Shown one piece after another: positions 16,028 through 24,356 of a stretch of DNA of 64,000 nucleotides (positions are counted from its first letter, which is position 1; each line of letters opens with the position of its first letter). Location of the stretch: positions 50,193 through 114,192 of the forward strand of contig NZ_FNQN01000005.1 of NCBI RefSeq assembly GCF_900107645.1. The letters are read 5' to 3'. Both the position numbers and the translations under genes were made by a program. The DNA is from Desulfuromusa kysingii (GTDB taxonomy: Bacteria; Desulfobacterota; Desulfuromonadia; Desulfuromonadales; Geopsychrobacteraceae). The notes beneath the pieces were generated by a model. That model did not search any database. It had not been told where the DNA came from and was given only the letters and a program-made list of their open reading frames with translations.

Positions 16028-17254
16028 CTACCAATACAGCATCAAGAGGAGAGTACAGACAAGGAGAAACAACATCCGGATAAACTGTGCAGAGATCGCC
16101 ATAAAAGCCCCAGGCCTTGCTCCCAGGATGGCAATATAGGTTGGTAACGCATGACGCAAGGTTCGCACCGGAGCCGTCACCATGGAACCAAACAGAATGA
16201 CAATAACCGCCTGATGGGTCGTTATCTGTCCGGCGTCAATAAAGTTCGCAGCAGCAATGACCCCGTTGTAAAGACTTAAAGCTTGAGCCGGGATGATAGC
16301 AACCGATTCTGCCGGTAAAAAATAGAAGGAAAACAGCCCCGGCATGGTTTCTCCCAACCAGGTAAAAAACCCATGATATTCCAATAGCGCCATACAGAGA
16401 TAAGAAGGGATCAGATAGATCAGTAACCGACGCAGGGTTTTCTGCGACCGCAACCATACTGTGGTCCAGAAACCGCGACTCCGTTCACGCACCTTACGAG
16501 CGGTCGTCTCCTGCTGCAGGGTTGACTGCGTCGCTGACAAAGACGGAAAAAATCGCGCCACAACATAGCGGGACAACAACAGGGTGATGACGATTTGCAG
16601 AGTTATCGCCAGAAAGCGGACTGCAAAGAGTGCGATGGTCGCTTCCCAACCAAAAGCGATCCCGATAGGAACCACAAAGGTTGGTAAATGGGCAAAAAGT
16701 GATAAAGCCGAGACCACATAAATCGACGTATAGAGCTCACGATTATTCAAGCTGCCGACATCCCGTTGAGTCACCAACATACTGTTGGCAACAGCTCCCG
16801 ATTGAAACGCCATCAGGAAAGCGGGCCCAGCTTCTCGCTTAATCTTCCCTAGACCTGTCAGCGGTAGCGTTAGGACCGAAAGCAGACGCATGCTTCCTGA
16901 AACTTCCAGGATTTGTCCGACGAAGATCCCAATCGCGATAAATAAGGAAAGTTCGCAGATCAATACTCCCTTGCGCGGCCAAAAAGGGAGATGCCTTTTC
17001 CAGCGCTGATAATCAGAACTGCTTCGTGTCTTTTGTCGTTCAGTGACAAAAACCTTGCCGGTTTCCCCTTCTGGTTGATAACGCTTGACAGCCGTTGCAG
17101 CAACATTCTTCCCCTGAGTGGACACCGACTGATGGGTGACTTTATCCACTGTGATCTTTTCAGCGGAGCTCGTGGCTGCAGCAGAAGCAGAAGCAGAAGC
17201 AGAAGCAGAAAAAATAAGCAAAGATATAAATACAGCCACCAGAAGACGATACAT
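16028..17254 (-). CDS. Membrane protein with nucleoside-recognition (gate) domains, in the cobalamin operon
   Basis: The 408-residue protein has an N-terminal signal or TM segment followed at once by an Ala-Ser dipeptide run encoded by a hexanucleotide repeat. A roughly 70-residue polar stretch and about eight to nine TM segments follow. Two gate-type blocks are visible: FLMAFQSGAVANSML and LSLYNGVIAAANFIDAGQI. Related proteins recur in deltaproteobacterial cobalamin or haem loci and are thought to move a metal or small ligand, but the substrate is unknown. Its position right after cbiK suggests cobalt or tetrapyrrole handling at the membrane. Confidence 0.75.
   Translation of the reverse strand: MYRLLVAVFISLLIFSASASASASAAATSSAEKITVDKVTHQSVSTQGKNVAATAVKRYQPEGETGKVFVTERQKTRSSSDYQRWKRHLPFWPRKGVLICELSLFIAIGIFVGQILEVSGSMRLLSVLTLPLTGLGKIKREAGPAFLMAFQSGAVANSMLVTQRDVGSLNNRELYTSIYVVSALSLFAHLPTFVVPIGIAFGWEATIALFAVRFLAITLQIVITLLLSRYVVARFFPSLSATQSTLQQETTARKVRERSRGFWTTVWLRSQKTLRRLLIYLIPSYLCMALLEYHGFFTWLGETMPGLFSFYFLPAESVAIIPAQALSLYNGVIAAANFIDAGQITTHQAVIVILFGSMVTAPVRTLRHALPTYIAILGARPGAFMAISAQFIRMLFLLVCTLLLMLYW
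17181..17210 (-). repeat. Hexanucleotide tandem repeat, 5 copies of GCAGAA
   Basis: Five perfect copies of GCAGAA (plus strand) encode Ser-Ala pairs just after the signal segment of the membrane protein. Because the unit is 6 nt, gain or loss of copies keeps the frame and only changes linker length. Confidence 0.9.
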
Positions 17255-17259
17255 AAAAG

Positions 17260-18132
17260 CTAACCGCGACCCTCTTCCAAGGTTTGCATTGCTTGGTCAA
17301 GATGGTTGAAATAGATCTCAAGAATTGCGTCATTCCAGCCAAGAGATTGAGAGCAGACAGATTTGTCTGCCTGAATAATTTTCTTCCAGCTATCTTCCTC
17401 ATCACCCATGACATCGTTCATAATGTGATCACCAGCAACAATCATCAGTGGAACAAATTTGACTGTACCGATTTCTTCGCTCAGTACTTTTATCTTTTGC
17501 AGAGGGGTAATCCCTGGCTGTCCTTCAACGCTGGCAACGACCAGATTTGGATATTGCGGTTCGATGGTTTTTGCAAAAGCGACCAGTTGTTGATTAAATT
17601 CAGAATGATGATCATTGCCATGGGCGACAATAACGGTCGGCTGTTGAGCATCAATATCCTTGCCCAGAGCATCAACAACCGCTGCAATATCAGCGGCTGA
17701 TGTCATCAACGCGTCACCGAACGCTACATTGAGACCGTGCATGTCAACATCGACAACACTGCGATACTCCTGTCCTGGAACCACATGAAGGCTTTGGAAA
17801 ACTATGTTTTTCTTCCCCTGTTTACGTAAGTCAGCAACAACCTCTTCGACATTACGGGTCACAATGCCTTGCTTCTTCAACTTGTCGATAATAAATTGCG
17901 AGGTAAAAGCCCACTGCACATCATATCCGGCATAACGTTCACAGGCTTTGTCGTTGATATAATCAAAAACCGGACGAGCTGTATCCACCGACGTCCCGAA
18001 AGCGACAAGGACGATGGCCGGTTTTTCTGTGTTTTCACTGGCTGTAGCCGGGGCAGAAACGGTCATCGACATGATGCAGGCTCCTATAAATAGTAGAATA
18101 GATTGAATTCTTCGGGTGTTTTTCAATAGCAT
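17260..18132 (-). CDS. cbiK: Sirohydrochlorin cobaltochelatase with signal peptide (periplasmic type)
   Basis: CbiK inserts Co2+ into sirohydrochlorin, the entry step of the anaerobic route. The mature domain begins PAIVLVAFGTSVDTARPVFD. It has the metal-site histidines in TVIVAHGNDHHSE and LMIVAGDHIMNDVMGDEEDS. Unlike the cytosolic Salmonella enzyme, it has a 31-residue leader (IQSILLFIGACIMSMTVSAP) with a cleavage site near ATAS. This matches the periplasmic CbiK-P type known from Desulfovibrio, which has been linked to haem or iron transport. A separate cytosolic chelatase may exist elsewhere. Confidence 0.92.
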   Translation of the reverse strand: MLLKNTRRIQSILLFIGACIMSMTVSAPATASENTEKPAIVLVAFGTSVDTARPVFDYINDKACERYAGYDVQWAFTSQFIIDKLKKQGIVTRNVEEVVADLRKQGKKNIVFQSLHVVPGQEYRSVVDVDMHGLNVAFGDALMTSAADIAAVVDALGKDIDAQQPTVIVAHGNDHHSEFNQQLVAFAKTIEPQYPNLVVASVEGQPGITPLQKIKVLSEEIGTVKFVPLMIVAGDHIMNDVMGDEEDSWKKIIQADKSVCSQSLGWNDAILEIYFNHLDQAMQTLEEGRG

Positions 18133-18180
18133 GTATTCCTCCTTAATTGGTCAGTGTGCTTCTTCAGCGGGATGACTCTT

Positions 18181-18855
18181 CTAGCCGTTATCCAACATGC
18201 AGATGGCGTGTAACGTCGCTACGGCCAGAGGACTGCCACCGCGCCGACCATCGAGGATGATGTAAGGCAGATCCAGCTGAGCCAACTCCTCCTTGCTTTC
18301 CAGAACATGAACAAAACCAACCGGCATCCCGACCACCAGACTTGGACGAATATTCTCTTCAACCGCCATCCGGTTGAGTTCAAGCAGTGCGACCGGAGCA
18401 TTACCAATGAGAACAATGGCTCCATCCAGCTTTTTCCCGGCTTTCCGGATAGCAAAAAGAGAACGGGGCAATCCCTCTTTCCGTGCTTGTGTCACCGTAT
18501 CTTCATCCGCAACATGACAAAGAATTTCTGCGCGACTGTAAGCCGGATTCAGTTTCTGCAGCCGAGGAATACTTAATCCGGAACGGATCATATTACTGTC
18601 AGCATAAATAGTTTTCCCCTGTTGTAGTGCCTTTCGGGCCGAGTGAAGAGCGTCTGGAGAAAAACGGATCAGATCGCTGATAGCAAAATCGGCGGTTGTA
18701 TGTATCAATCGCCTGACCACTTGCCACTCATCGGCTGTATAGTTATTTTCTGGTGCCTCCGCGTCGATTCGGGCAAATGAAAGATCTTCTATCTGCTGTC
18801 CACTTAACGGGCTTTCGAGTAAATCGTGAATCAATGGTCTATGGTTAGTTTTCAC
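18181..18855 (-). CDS. cbiC: Cobalt-precorrin-8 methylmutase
   Basis: CbiC moves a methyl group from C11 to C12, giving cobyrinate. The 224-residue protein shows the catalytic His in RLIHTTADFAISDLIRF. It also has ADSNMIRSGLSIPRL and VGMPVGFVHVLESKEEL, all family hallmarks, and ends after RRGGSPLAVATLHAI. It sits between cbiA and cbiK with gaps of 84 and 48 nt, larger than elsewhere in the operon but without a terminator. Confidence 0.95.
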   Translation of the reverse strand: MKTNHRPLIHDLLESPLSGQQIEDLSFARIDAEAPENNYTADEWQVVRRLIHTTADFAISDLIRFSPDALHSARKALQQGKTIYADSNMIRSGLSIPRLQKLNPAYSRAEILCHVADEDTVTQARKEGLPRSLFAIRKAGKKLDGAIVLIGNAPVALLELNRMAVEENIRPSLVVGMPVGFVHVLESKEELAQLDLPYIILDGRRGGSPLAVATLHAICMLDNG

Positions 18856-18939
18856 AAAATCTCCGCTTAATTTTTCATAAGGTTTTTAAAAAAATATTTG
18901 TCTTCCGCCAGGGGAGACATACCGCACAATTGGAGGTCT

Positions 18940-20343
18940 TCAGTCAGCGCAACTGAGCTTCTCGATAAATCGATTTACGGCTTCAGGTCTAGAAGCCAAA
19001 TGCAGATGGGCATAACTGACGAGAATGTTTCCACGTTGATACCCTTCAGCTCGACAATGTCCAGTCCGGTTCTGCTGCAGTTGATAAACAGATTCCCATC
19101 CATCGATCCCAACGGGCGAAGCAGCCAACTCCGAATAATGGTACTCGTGACCGCGAAAAACGCTTCCACAAGTGCCAAAAAGTGAATCTTGTTGCAGTGT
19201 GGCTTTGACATATCCAAGCACTTTACGTTTATTCAACATCTTCGCCCAGACTGGCAAAACACCAGCGAAAGGGTAAAGTCTCTCTTTCTGCTCCACCCCT
19301 TGAGAAAGGTAGATAAGACCGCCACATTCAGCGTAAACCGGCTTATCGGAGGCACAAAACGAGCTGACGTCTTGTAACATGGAAGTATTGCTGGATAGCG
19401 CTTCAGCATGCACCTCGGGATATCCACCCCCGAAATAGAGACCGTCAATATTCTCTGGTAGAGCTTCGTCTTTTAATGGAGAGAAATAAACCAGTTGACA
19501 CCCTTTGCTTTCCAATAAGGTAAAAAAGTCAGGGTAATAAAACTGAAAAGCCTCATCACGAGCCACTGCCAGCCGAACCTGCTTTTTGACACCGCAAGAA
19601 GGAGTTTCTACCAAGGGTTGATCCAAGATAATGGGATTGGCACCCTGCGCCTGACTGAGCAAAAGGTCCAGATCCATCTGTTGTTCCGCTGTTTCTGCCA
19701 GAGATTTCATCATCTCTGGGCTGAGAGCCTGTTCCGCGGCAGAGATGAGGCCAAGATGACGACTGGGAAGCTCAGGGACACTGTCTCTACGTATGGCACC
19801 CAGTAAAGGAGGCAGATCCGCAGCCATCAACGCTGATGAAAGGAGTTCAGCATGGCTGGGAGAACCACAACGATTCGCCAAAACTCCTGCCAGAGAAACA
19901 GCAGGCTCCAGTTCGTTATAGCCTTTTACCAGTGCAGCAACACTGCGAGCCATACCATGCGTGTTGACCACCAGAGCAACGGGCACATCCAGCCATGCAG
20001 CAATTTCTGCGCTGCTGCCGTGAATGCTATCGCTGCTGCTGCCATCAAACAAACCCATCACCCCTTCAATAATACTGATATCTGCATCAGCTGAGAGGGC
20101 AGTGAACATCTGTTCAACATAGTGACGATCGCTCATCCAGCCATCCAGATTAAAACAGGGGCGACCGGAAACATGGGCCAAATGACTGGGATCCAGATAA
20201 TCGGGACCAACCTTGAAGGTTTGCACTTTGAGACCTCTATCTCTCAAAGCAGCCACCAGAGCCAGAGTGAGGGTTGACTTACCAACGCCACTATGGGCAC
20301 CGGCAATCATGATTCGGGCTCTTGATATCGGAGAGACAGGCAT
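18940..20343 (-). CDS. cbiA: Cobyrinate a,c-diamide synthase
   Basis: CbiA amidates the a and c side chains of cobyrinate using ATP and glutamine. The N-terminal P-loop domain shows IAGAHSGVGKSTLTLALVAA and VGPDYLDPSHLA. The C-terminal class I glutamine amidotransferase domain has YFGGGYPEVHAE and the nucleophile Cys in VYAECGGLIYLSQG. The ATG at 20343 follows GGAG by 8 nt; a TTG one codon upstream is in frame. It is the first large gene after the riboswitch leader. Confidence 0.95.
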   Translation of the reverse strand: MPVSPISRARIMIAGAHSGVGKSTLTLALVAALRDRGLKVQTFKVGPDYLDPSHLAHVSGRPCFNLDGWMSDRHYVEQMFTALSADADISIIEGVMGLFDGSSSDSIHGSSAEIAAWLDVPVALVVNTHGMARSVAALVKGYNELEPAVSLAGVLANRCGSPSHAELLSSALMAADLPPLLGAIRRDSVPELPSRHLGLISAAEQALSPEMMKSLAETAEQQMDLDLLLSQAQGANPIILDQPLVETPSCGVKKQVRLAVARDEAFQFYYPDFFTLLESKGCQLVYFSPLKDEALPENIDGLYFGGGYPEVHAEALSSNTSMLQDVSSFCASDKPVYAECGGLIYLSQGVEQKERLYPFAGVLPVWAKMLNKRKVLGYVKATLQQDSLFGTCGSVFRGHEYHYSELAASPVGIDGWESVYQLQQNRTGHCRAEGYQRGNILVSYAHLHLASRPEAVNRFIEKLSCAD

Positions 20344-20665
20344 CAAGTTTTCTCCACTTCGGATTCGACCGTACGCAAAATTTCATTTATCCAATGGTCT
20401 TTTTTTATCACTTTCCCTCTCTTTGCAATTGTTTCCCGGCATCCAATCGGTTCCAACCGATATGGTGACCTCGTGACATGGACTTAACAGCCAAGCTACG
20501 GATAACATCCAGTTGCTGAGTACAGCGGAGAAGGCAGTAAAAACATCGTTCAACAGAACACCCGTGAACATGCCAGCACCCCCGCCAACATCCTTTGTGA
20601 CTCAGCTCCACAATTAATTTTCCCCAGAAAAACAGTTGTGGAAGTGGTAACTTTTATGGCCCAAA
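20344..20665 (-). other. 322-nt leader between the riboswitch terminator and cbiA, with tiny coupled ORFs
   Basis: No recognised gene lies here. A perfect 16-bp palindrome, ATCGGTTCCAACCGAT, sits at 20446-20461. A 67-codon frame (GTG at 20611 to TGA at 20408) overlaps, as GTGA, a 22-codon frame (20411-20343) whose stop overlaps the cbiA ATG as TGATG. The longer one is Cys/His-rich but looks non-natural in composition. An alternative frame (20571-20383) is equally open. A leader peptide is possible but unproven. Confidence 0.3.
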
Positions 20666-20667
20666 AA

Positions 20668-20704
20668 CAAAAAAATCCCAGAACCTGTGAAGAGGTTCTG
20701 GGAT
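20668..20704 (-). terminator. Riboswitch-controlled terminator of the cobalamin operon
   Basis: ATCCCAGAACCT pairs perfectly with AGGTTCTGGGAT around a 6-nt loop, followed on the minus strand by a run of T (20668-20675). It lies between the cobalamin aptamer and cbiA, so B12 binding would stop transcription here. Confidence 0.9.
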
Positions 20705-20754
20705 ACCGTTTTTTATCCTTTTGTCGTGCTACCTGAGATCTCTTTCCTCGGAGT

Positions 20755-20885
20755 TCAGGGAGTCATGGCTTATCAAGGAGGAAGTATCTGACTTCCGGAG
20801 TTTCAACTCCGGTTTACAGTGGCGGGACCGTGGCGGAATTACACCGCCTTCCTTCTCTCCTTCGCCAAATATGTCTGACTGTCAA
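20755..20885 (-). promoter_or_regulatory. Cobalamin riboswitch
   Basis: Read on the minus strand, the leader contains GAAGGCGGTGTAATTCCG followed by CACGGTCCCGCCACTGTAA. This is the highly conserved core of the adenosylcobalamin aptamer. The B12-box-like AAGTCAGATACTTCC lies after a CCGGAGTT/AACTCCGG hairpin. Boundaries are approximate. With the terminator at 20668-20704 it should repress the downstream cbi operon when B12 is plentiful. Confidence 0.93.
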
Positions 20886-20913
20886 GAATGACATCCCTTG
20901 ACAGAGGATCGCT

Positions 20914-20942
20914 AGTTAACAGCAAAGTATGATCTGATGCAA
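20914..20942 (-). promoter_or_regulatory. Likely sigma-70 promoter of the cobalamin operon
   Basis: TTGCAT and TTAACT on the minus strand are 17 nt apart. They are placed so that transcription would begin about 20-30 nt before the riboswitch core. Confidence 0.45.
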
Positions 20943-20990
20943 GAGGTTTTTTGTTGCATACACTATTAAAAAGACGTAATAAAAATTTCA

Positions 20991-21019
20991 TTGTCAGATC
21001 TAGTATCCGTGTGTAGTAT
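20991..21019 (+). promoter_or_regulatory. Possible promoter of cysG
   Basis: TTGTCA and TAGTAT are 17 nt apart and 166 nt upstream of the start codon. The -10 element is weak, so this is tentative. Confidence 0.3.
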
Positions 21020-21184
21020 GCCTCTCCATAGTTTTTCTCCTCAGCTCCCCAGGCTGATTCAACCTACAGCACCCCTTAAAAAATCAATGGAACAGGGCCG
21101 ATATCGGTCTTTTCATTTGTTTATGTCAAAGTTGTATCGCTTGCGGCAAATGGCGATCAATTCTCGACATGAGGAGTTGCTGCC

Positions 21185-22501
21185 ATGGGAACTTTCCCTA
21201 TATTACTGACCAAGCCCAAATTGTTACTTATCGGTGGGGGACAAATTGCCCTACAAAAAGCGCAAGCCTTATCCCGCAACCAGATAAACTTCAACATCAT
21301 CGCTTCTGCCTTCTGTCACGAGATACAAGCTCTCGATATTCCCATGACACATCGACCTGTCTGCGCAGAAGATTTCGCTGGTGTCAACATCGTTATTGAC
21401 GCAACCGGTAATCCTGATGTCGCAAAATTGGTGCTTCAGGAAAAAAAGAAATCCTATTTTCTGTTTAACTGTGTTTCTCAACCAGAGCTTGGTGATGTCT
21501 ACTTCCCGGCTATTCTCAATGTCAATGATCTTAAAATTTCTGTCTCCACAGATGGTGCCAGCCCGACCATCAGCCGCATTGTCAGAGATAAGATCGCTGC
21601 ATTCATTCCCAAACAAATCCCCAACCTTTTGGCGGAGAAGAGGGTGGAAAGACAACTTGGCACTCTTGACATCAAAACCACCCAAGAACAGTGTTTAAAG
21701 CTGTTTTCTACCGTATATCTGATCGGTTGTGGACCGGGAGACGTCGATCTGATGACCATCAAGGCCTATAAGACTCTGCAGCAGATGGATGTTGTCTTCT
21801 ACGATCACCTCCTCACCCCTGAAATCCTTGCCTTGATTCCGGAGACGACACAAAAGATATCGGTCGGCAAGAAGAAGGGCTGTCACCTTTATCGGCAGGA
21901 ACAGATCAATGAATTACTTTTTGAACATGCCAAACGGGGATTAAAAATCGCCCGGCTTAAATGCGGCGATCCCTACATTTTTGGCAGAGGGGCGGAAGAA
22001 GCGGAGTATCTAATTAAAAAAGGGATCAAAGTTGAGATGATCAGCGGTATCAGTTCTGCTCTCGCCGGACCGGCTTGTGCAGGCATTCCACCGACCGCTC
22101 GTAATTATGCAACCAACATGTCCATTGTCTCAGCGCACCTTGCCGGCTGCAAAATTAACACTGACTGGCTCCCTTTGCTTAAAATCCCTCACCATACAAT
22201 TATCGTGTTGATGGGGCTGAGTTTCGCGACACAGATTTCGGAACTCTCACTCGCCTCCGGCGTCAATCCTCAGTTACCGGTTGCCATCATATCCAATGCA
22301 TCACGGGCAGACCAGGACGTACGAATTACCGACATGCAGAACCTTCCAACCGCCGCTGTTGGCGCTCAACGTCCGGCAATTCTGGTGATCGGCGATGTCG
22401 TCCGTTTACATGAAATTTTAAGTTTTGCCAGTCGGGCGGATGAAGGGCTATCCAGTAGTATCAGCGAAGCTGGCAGGCTCCAAGAGTTGGCGGTATCGTA
22501 A
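21185..22501 (+). CDS. cysG: Sirohydrochlorin synthase fusion: precorrin-2 dehydrogenase + uroporphyrinogen-III C-methyltransferase
   Basis: The 438-residue fusion makes sirohydrochlorin, the substrate for CbiK and for sirohaem synthesis. Residues 1-170 form the NAD-binding dehydrogenase part: LLLIGGGQIALQKAQAL, with the conserved Ser in DGASPTISRIVRDKI. Residues from about 180 form the SUMT domain: VYLIGCGPGDVDLMTIKAYK, LKCGDPYIFGRGAEEAEYL and ISGISSALAGPACAGIP. AGGAG at 21172-21176 fits the ATG at 21185. It runs divergently from the cbi operon, from which it is separated by the promoters and riboswitch. Confidence 0.92.
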   Translation: MGTFPILLTKPKLLLIGGGQIALQKAQALSRNQINFNIIASAFCHEIQALDIPMTHRPVCAEDFAGVNIVIDATGNPDVAKLVLQEKKKSYFLFNCVSQPELGDVYFPAILNVNDLKISVSTDGASPTISRIVRDKIAAFIPKQIPNLLAEKRVERQLGTLDIKTTQEQCLKLFSTVYLIGCGPGDVDLMTIKAYKTLQQMDVVFYDHLLTPEILALIPETTQKISVGKKKGCHLYRQEQINELLFEHAKRGLKIARLKCGDPYIFGRGAEEAEYLIKKGIKVEMISGISSALAGPACAGIPPTARNYATNMSIVSAHLAGCKINTDWLPLLKIPHHTIIVLMGLSFATQISELSLASGVNPQLPVAIISNASRADQDVRITDMQNLPTAAVGAQRPAILVIGDVVRLHEILSFASRADEGLSSSISEAGRLQELAVS

Positions 22502-22559
22502 TGGCTGATGAACCTCGAGAGGAAAGTGGTTTACCCGTTTTTGCAGGCGGCCTCGGACT

Positions 22560-22593
22560 CTGCTTGCTCCTATAATTGAGGGAGGACAAGCAG
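22560..22593 (+). terminator. Hairpin after cysG, possible terminator
   Basis: CTGCTTG pairs with CAAGCAG, extended by TCC/GGA around TATAATTGAG. There is no T run after it, so it may be a weak or Rho-assisted end. The rest of the interval to 22734 shows nothing I recognise. Confidence 0.35.
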
Positions 22594-22734
22594 TTCGCCT
22601 GAGACTTCATGAATTGTTAAGGGGGTTCCATAAGCATGGCTGAGTACTGTCGAAGACAGGCCAATTTTATCACCAGCCATCAATACCTGTCCTTGATCGA
22701 ACTTTGATCATAACTCGGATGTCATTATCCATTC

Positions 22735-23814
22735 TCAATGACATCCACAAGGGGCACCGGCACTTTTTTTGGTGCCTTTCTGAAACAAAACCAGTCCGAA
22801 TAATATTAACGCACTGATCATCCCCAGCAGAGTTCGATGATCTTCATGGGCGATGGCCTGCCATCCGGCAGTCAGGTTGGTGAGAGAGTAAATGGCATCG
22901 ACAGCAAAGCCTAAAACAACTGACGACACGATAATACCCAGCAGATAGATGACGGTGCTCCTCTTCCCAATAATTTTGGAAATCACTGAGAGCGCGGCGG
23001 CATTCGTTGCGGGTCCCGCCAGCAGAAACACTAATGCTGCTCCGGGATTTAACCCTTTCAGAACAAGTGCTGCTGCAATCGGAGTCGAGGCGGTTGCGCA
23101 AACATACAGGGGAATACCGACGACAAGCATAACAAACATGGCAATAATGGGATTTCCAAGCCAGCGTTCAACGAGTGCAGGTGATATAAACACCGTAATC
23201 ATCCCGGCAATGCCGACGCCGATAAAAAACCAACCGGAAATATCTTTAAACAGATCCCCAAAAGAGAACGCCATCCCTTCTTGTAGGCGAGCGAGGAAAC
23301 CAGTTTGTCGTTTTTCCTCGCCTTGATTATCCTCGCTACAACATGAAGAAACGGTGACACTCATGTTTTCTTCGGTCCCAGCAGAATCCTTTGTACGACA
23401 AACTGGATCAAAAATACGAACCATCTGCCCAGTCACTAGCGCCGTTATAAACGCAGACAGGGGCCGCAACATCGCCATCAGTGGATCGAGCAGAACCCAG
23501 GTTACAGAAATTGAATCGACTCCCGTTTCAGGAGTGGCGATCAGGAATGCCGTTGTTGCCCCTTTTGTCGCCCCTTGTTTACGAATTCCAGCGGCAGCTG
23601 GGAGGACTCCACAACTGCATAATGGAATCGGAACGCCGAATAATGCTGCCTTGACAATACTTGATCGATTCTCTTTTCCCAAGTGACGAGCGATTAAATC
23701 ATCTGGAATAAAAGCTTTTAGCAGTCCCGCCACAAAGAAGCCAAACAGCATGTAAGGAGCAGAAAGGCAAAGAATGTTCCAGCTTTCAAGCAGTATTCGT
23801 TCAAATAAAACCAT
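22735..23814 (-). CDS. SO_0444/ArsP-type permease, probable metal efflux
   Basis: This inner-membrane permease of about 359 residues has eight or more TM segments arranged as two halves. The first half has the family motif GVPIPLCSCGVLPAAAGIRK; the second has PLYVCATASTPIAAALVLKG and LLAGPATNAAALSVI. The loop between them contains SSCCSED and the C terminus is APCGCH, both plausible metal ligands. It is most like the SO_0444 Cu/Zn efflux group, with arsenic-related permeases as the alternative. AGAGG precedes the ATG at 23814. The ArsR gene just upstream and an operator-like repeat support metal-responsive control. Confidence 0.82.
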   Translation of the reverse strand: MVLFERILLESWNILCLSAPYMLFGFFVAGLLKAFIPDDLIARHLGKENRSSIVKAALFGVPIPLCSCGVLPAAAGIRKQGATKGATTAFLIATPETGVDSISVTWVLLDPLMAMLRPLSAFITALVTGQMVRIFDPVCRTKDSAGTEENMSVTVSSCCSEDNQGEEKRQTGFLARLQEGMAFSFGDLFKDISGWFFIGVGIAGMITVFISPALVERWLGNPIIAMFVMLVVGIPLYVCATASTPIAAALVLKGLNPGAALVFLLAGPATNAAALSVISKIIGKRSTVIYLLGIIVSSVVLGFAVDAIYSLTNLTAGWQAIAHEDHRTLLGMISALILFGLVLFQKGTKKSAGAPCGCH

Positions 23815-23841
23815 ATCAATACCTCTTTGTAACACATGACA

Positions 23842-23855
23842 ATATGTTCATATGT
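23842..23855. promoter_or_regulatory. ArsR-type operator-like repeat before the permease gene
   Basis: ATATGTTCATATGT shares the ATATGTTCA half-site found in SmtB/CzrA-type operators. It lies between the arsR stop and the permease start and resembles the element before arsR. Confidence 0.45.
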
Positions 23856-23902
23856 CTGCCTGTAAAAAATAGGCACCACCGCCAACATGGGGCCCGGATA
23901 GA

Positions 23903-24259
23903 TTATTCTTTTACGTGCTGAAGGCCCTGTTCCAGAAGGGTTAAAACATGCGCATCAACCAAACTATAAATCACATTCTTTCCATCTTTTCGATATTTGA
24001 CGATTTTCTGTCCACGTAAAACCCGGAGTTGGTGACTGATCGCTGAGGAGCTCATGTTGAGGAGCTGCGCCAAGTCACAGACGCACAGATCAGAAAATGA
24101 CAGGGCATGAAGTATGCGAATTCGGGTCGAATCGCCAAAGGCCTTAAACAGCTCGGCCAATTCAAATAAATTTTCTTCCGATTCCATTTTTGCGTTCACC
24201 TGACTGACACTGTCAGTGTGAACACATTCAACCAAGCACGTATCTTCTCTTTGATCCAC
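23903..24259 (-). CDS. ArsR/SmtB-family metal-responsive repressor
   Basis: The 118-residue protein has the winged-helix DNA-binding domain at about residues 27-105, including FGDSTRIRILHAL and SSSAISHQLRVLRGQKIV. The metal-binding loop SDLCVCDLAQ precedes the recognition helix. Further Cys lie near the N terminus (TCLVEC), together the CadC-like arrangement for soft metals. GGAGG sits 5 nt before a GTG at 24259, so I take that start; ATG at 24271 is also in frame but would include the ribosome site. It is transcribed just before the permease. Confidence 0.88.
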   Translation of the reverse strand: MDQREDTCLVECVHTDSVSQVNAKMESEENLFELAELFKAFGDSTRIRILHALSFSDLCVCDLAQLLNMSSSAISHQLRVLRGQKIVKYRKDGKNVIYSLVDAHVLTLLEQGLQHVKE

Positions 24260-24275
24260 AGCATCCTCCATCAAT

Positions 24276-24289
24276 TGAACATATATTCA
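24276..24289. promoter_or_regulatory. ArsR operator-like palindrome before arsR
   Basis: TGAACATATATTCA is an imperfect dyad matching the TGAA-N6-TTCA pattern of ArsR-family operators. It lies 17 nt upstream of the arsR start codon, where autorepression would act. Confidence 0.5.
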
Positions 24290-24356
24290 CATATACTCCA
24301 ATATTTTCATCCCGTCAACTTCATGTTGCCAATCCATCCAACTTTCGTCAGACACA

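Noticed and set aside
17181-17210. Short tandem repeat as a CRISPR array
   Set aside because: Units are 6 nt with no spacers and encode Ser-Ala; it is a coding microsatellite. No CRISPR array was seen anywhere.
20383-20611. Two overlapping frames (67 and 62 codons) before cbiA as real genes
   Set aside because: Both frames are equally open, compositions look unnatural and no family is recognised. I kept them only as a possible leader in the non-coding entry.
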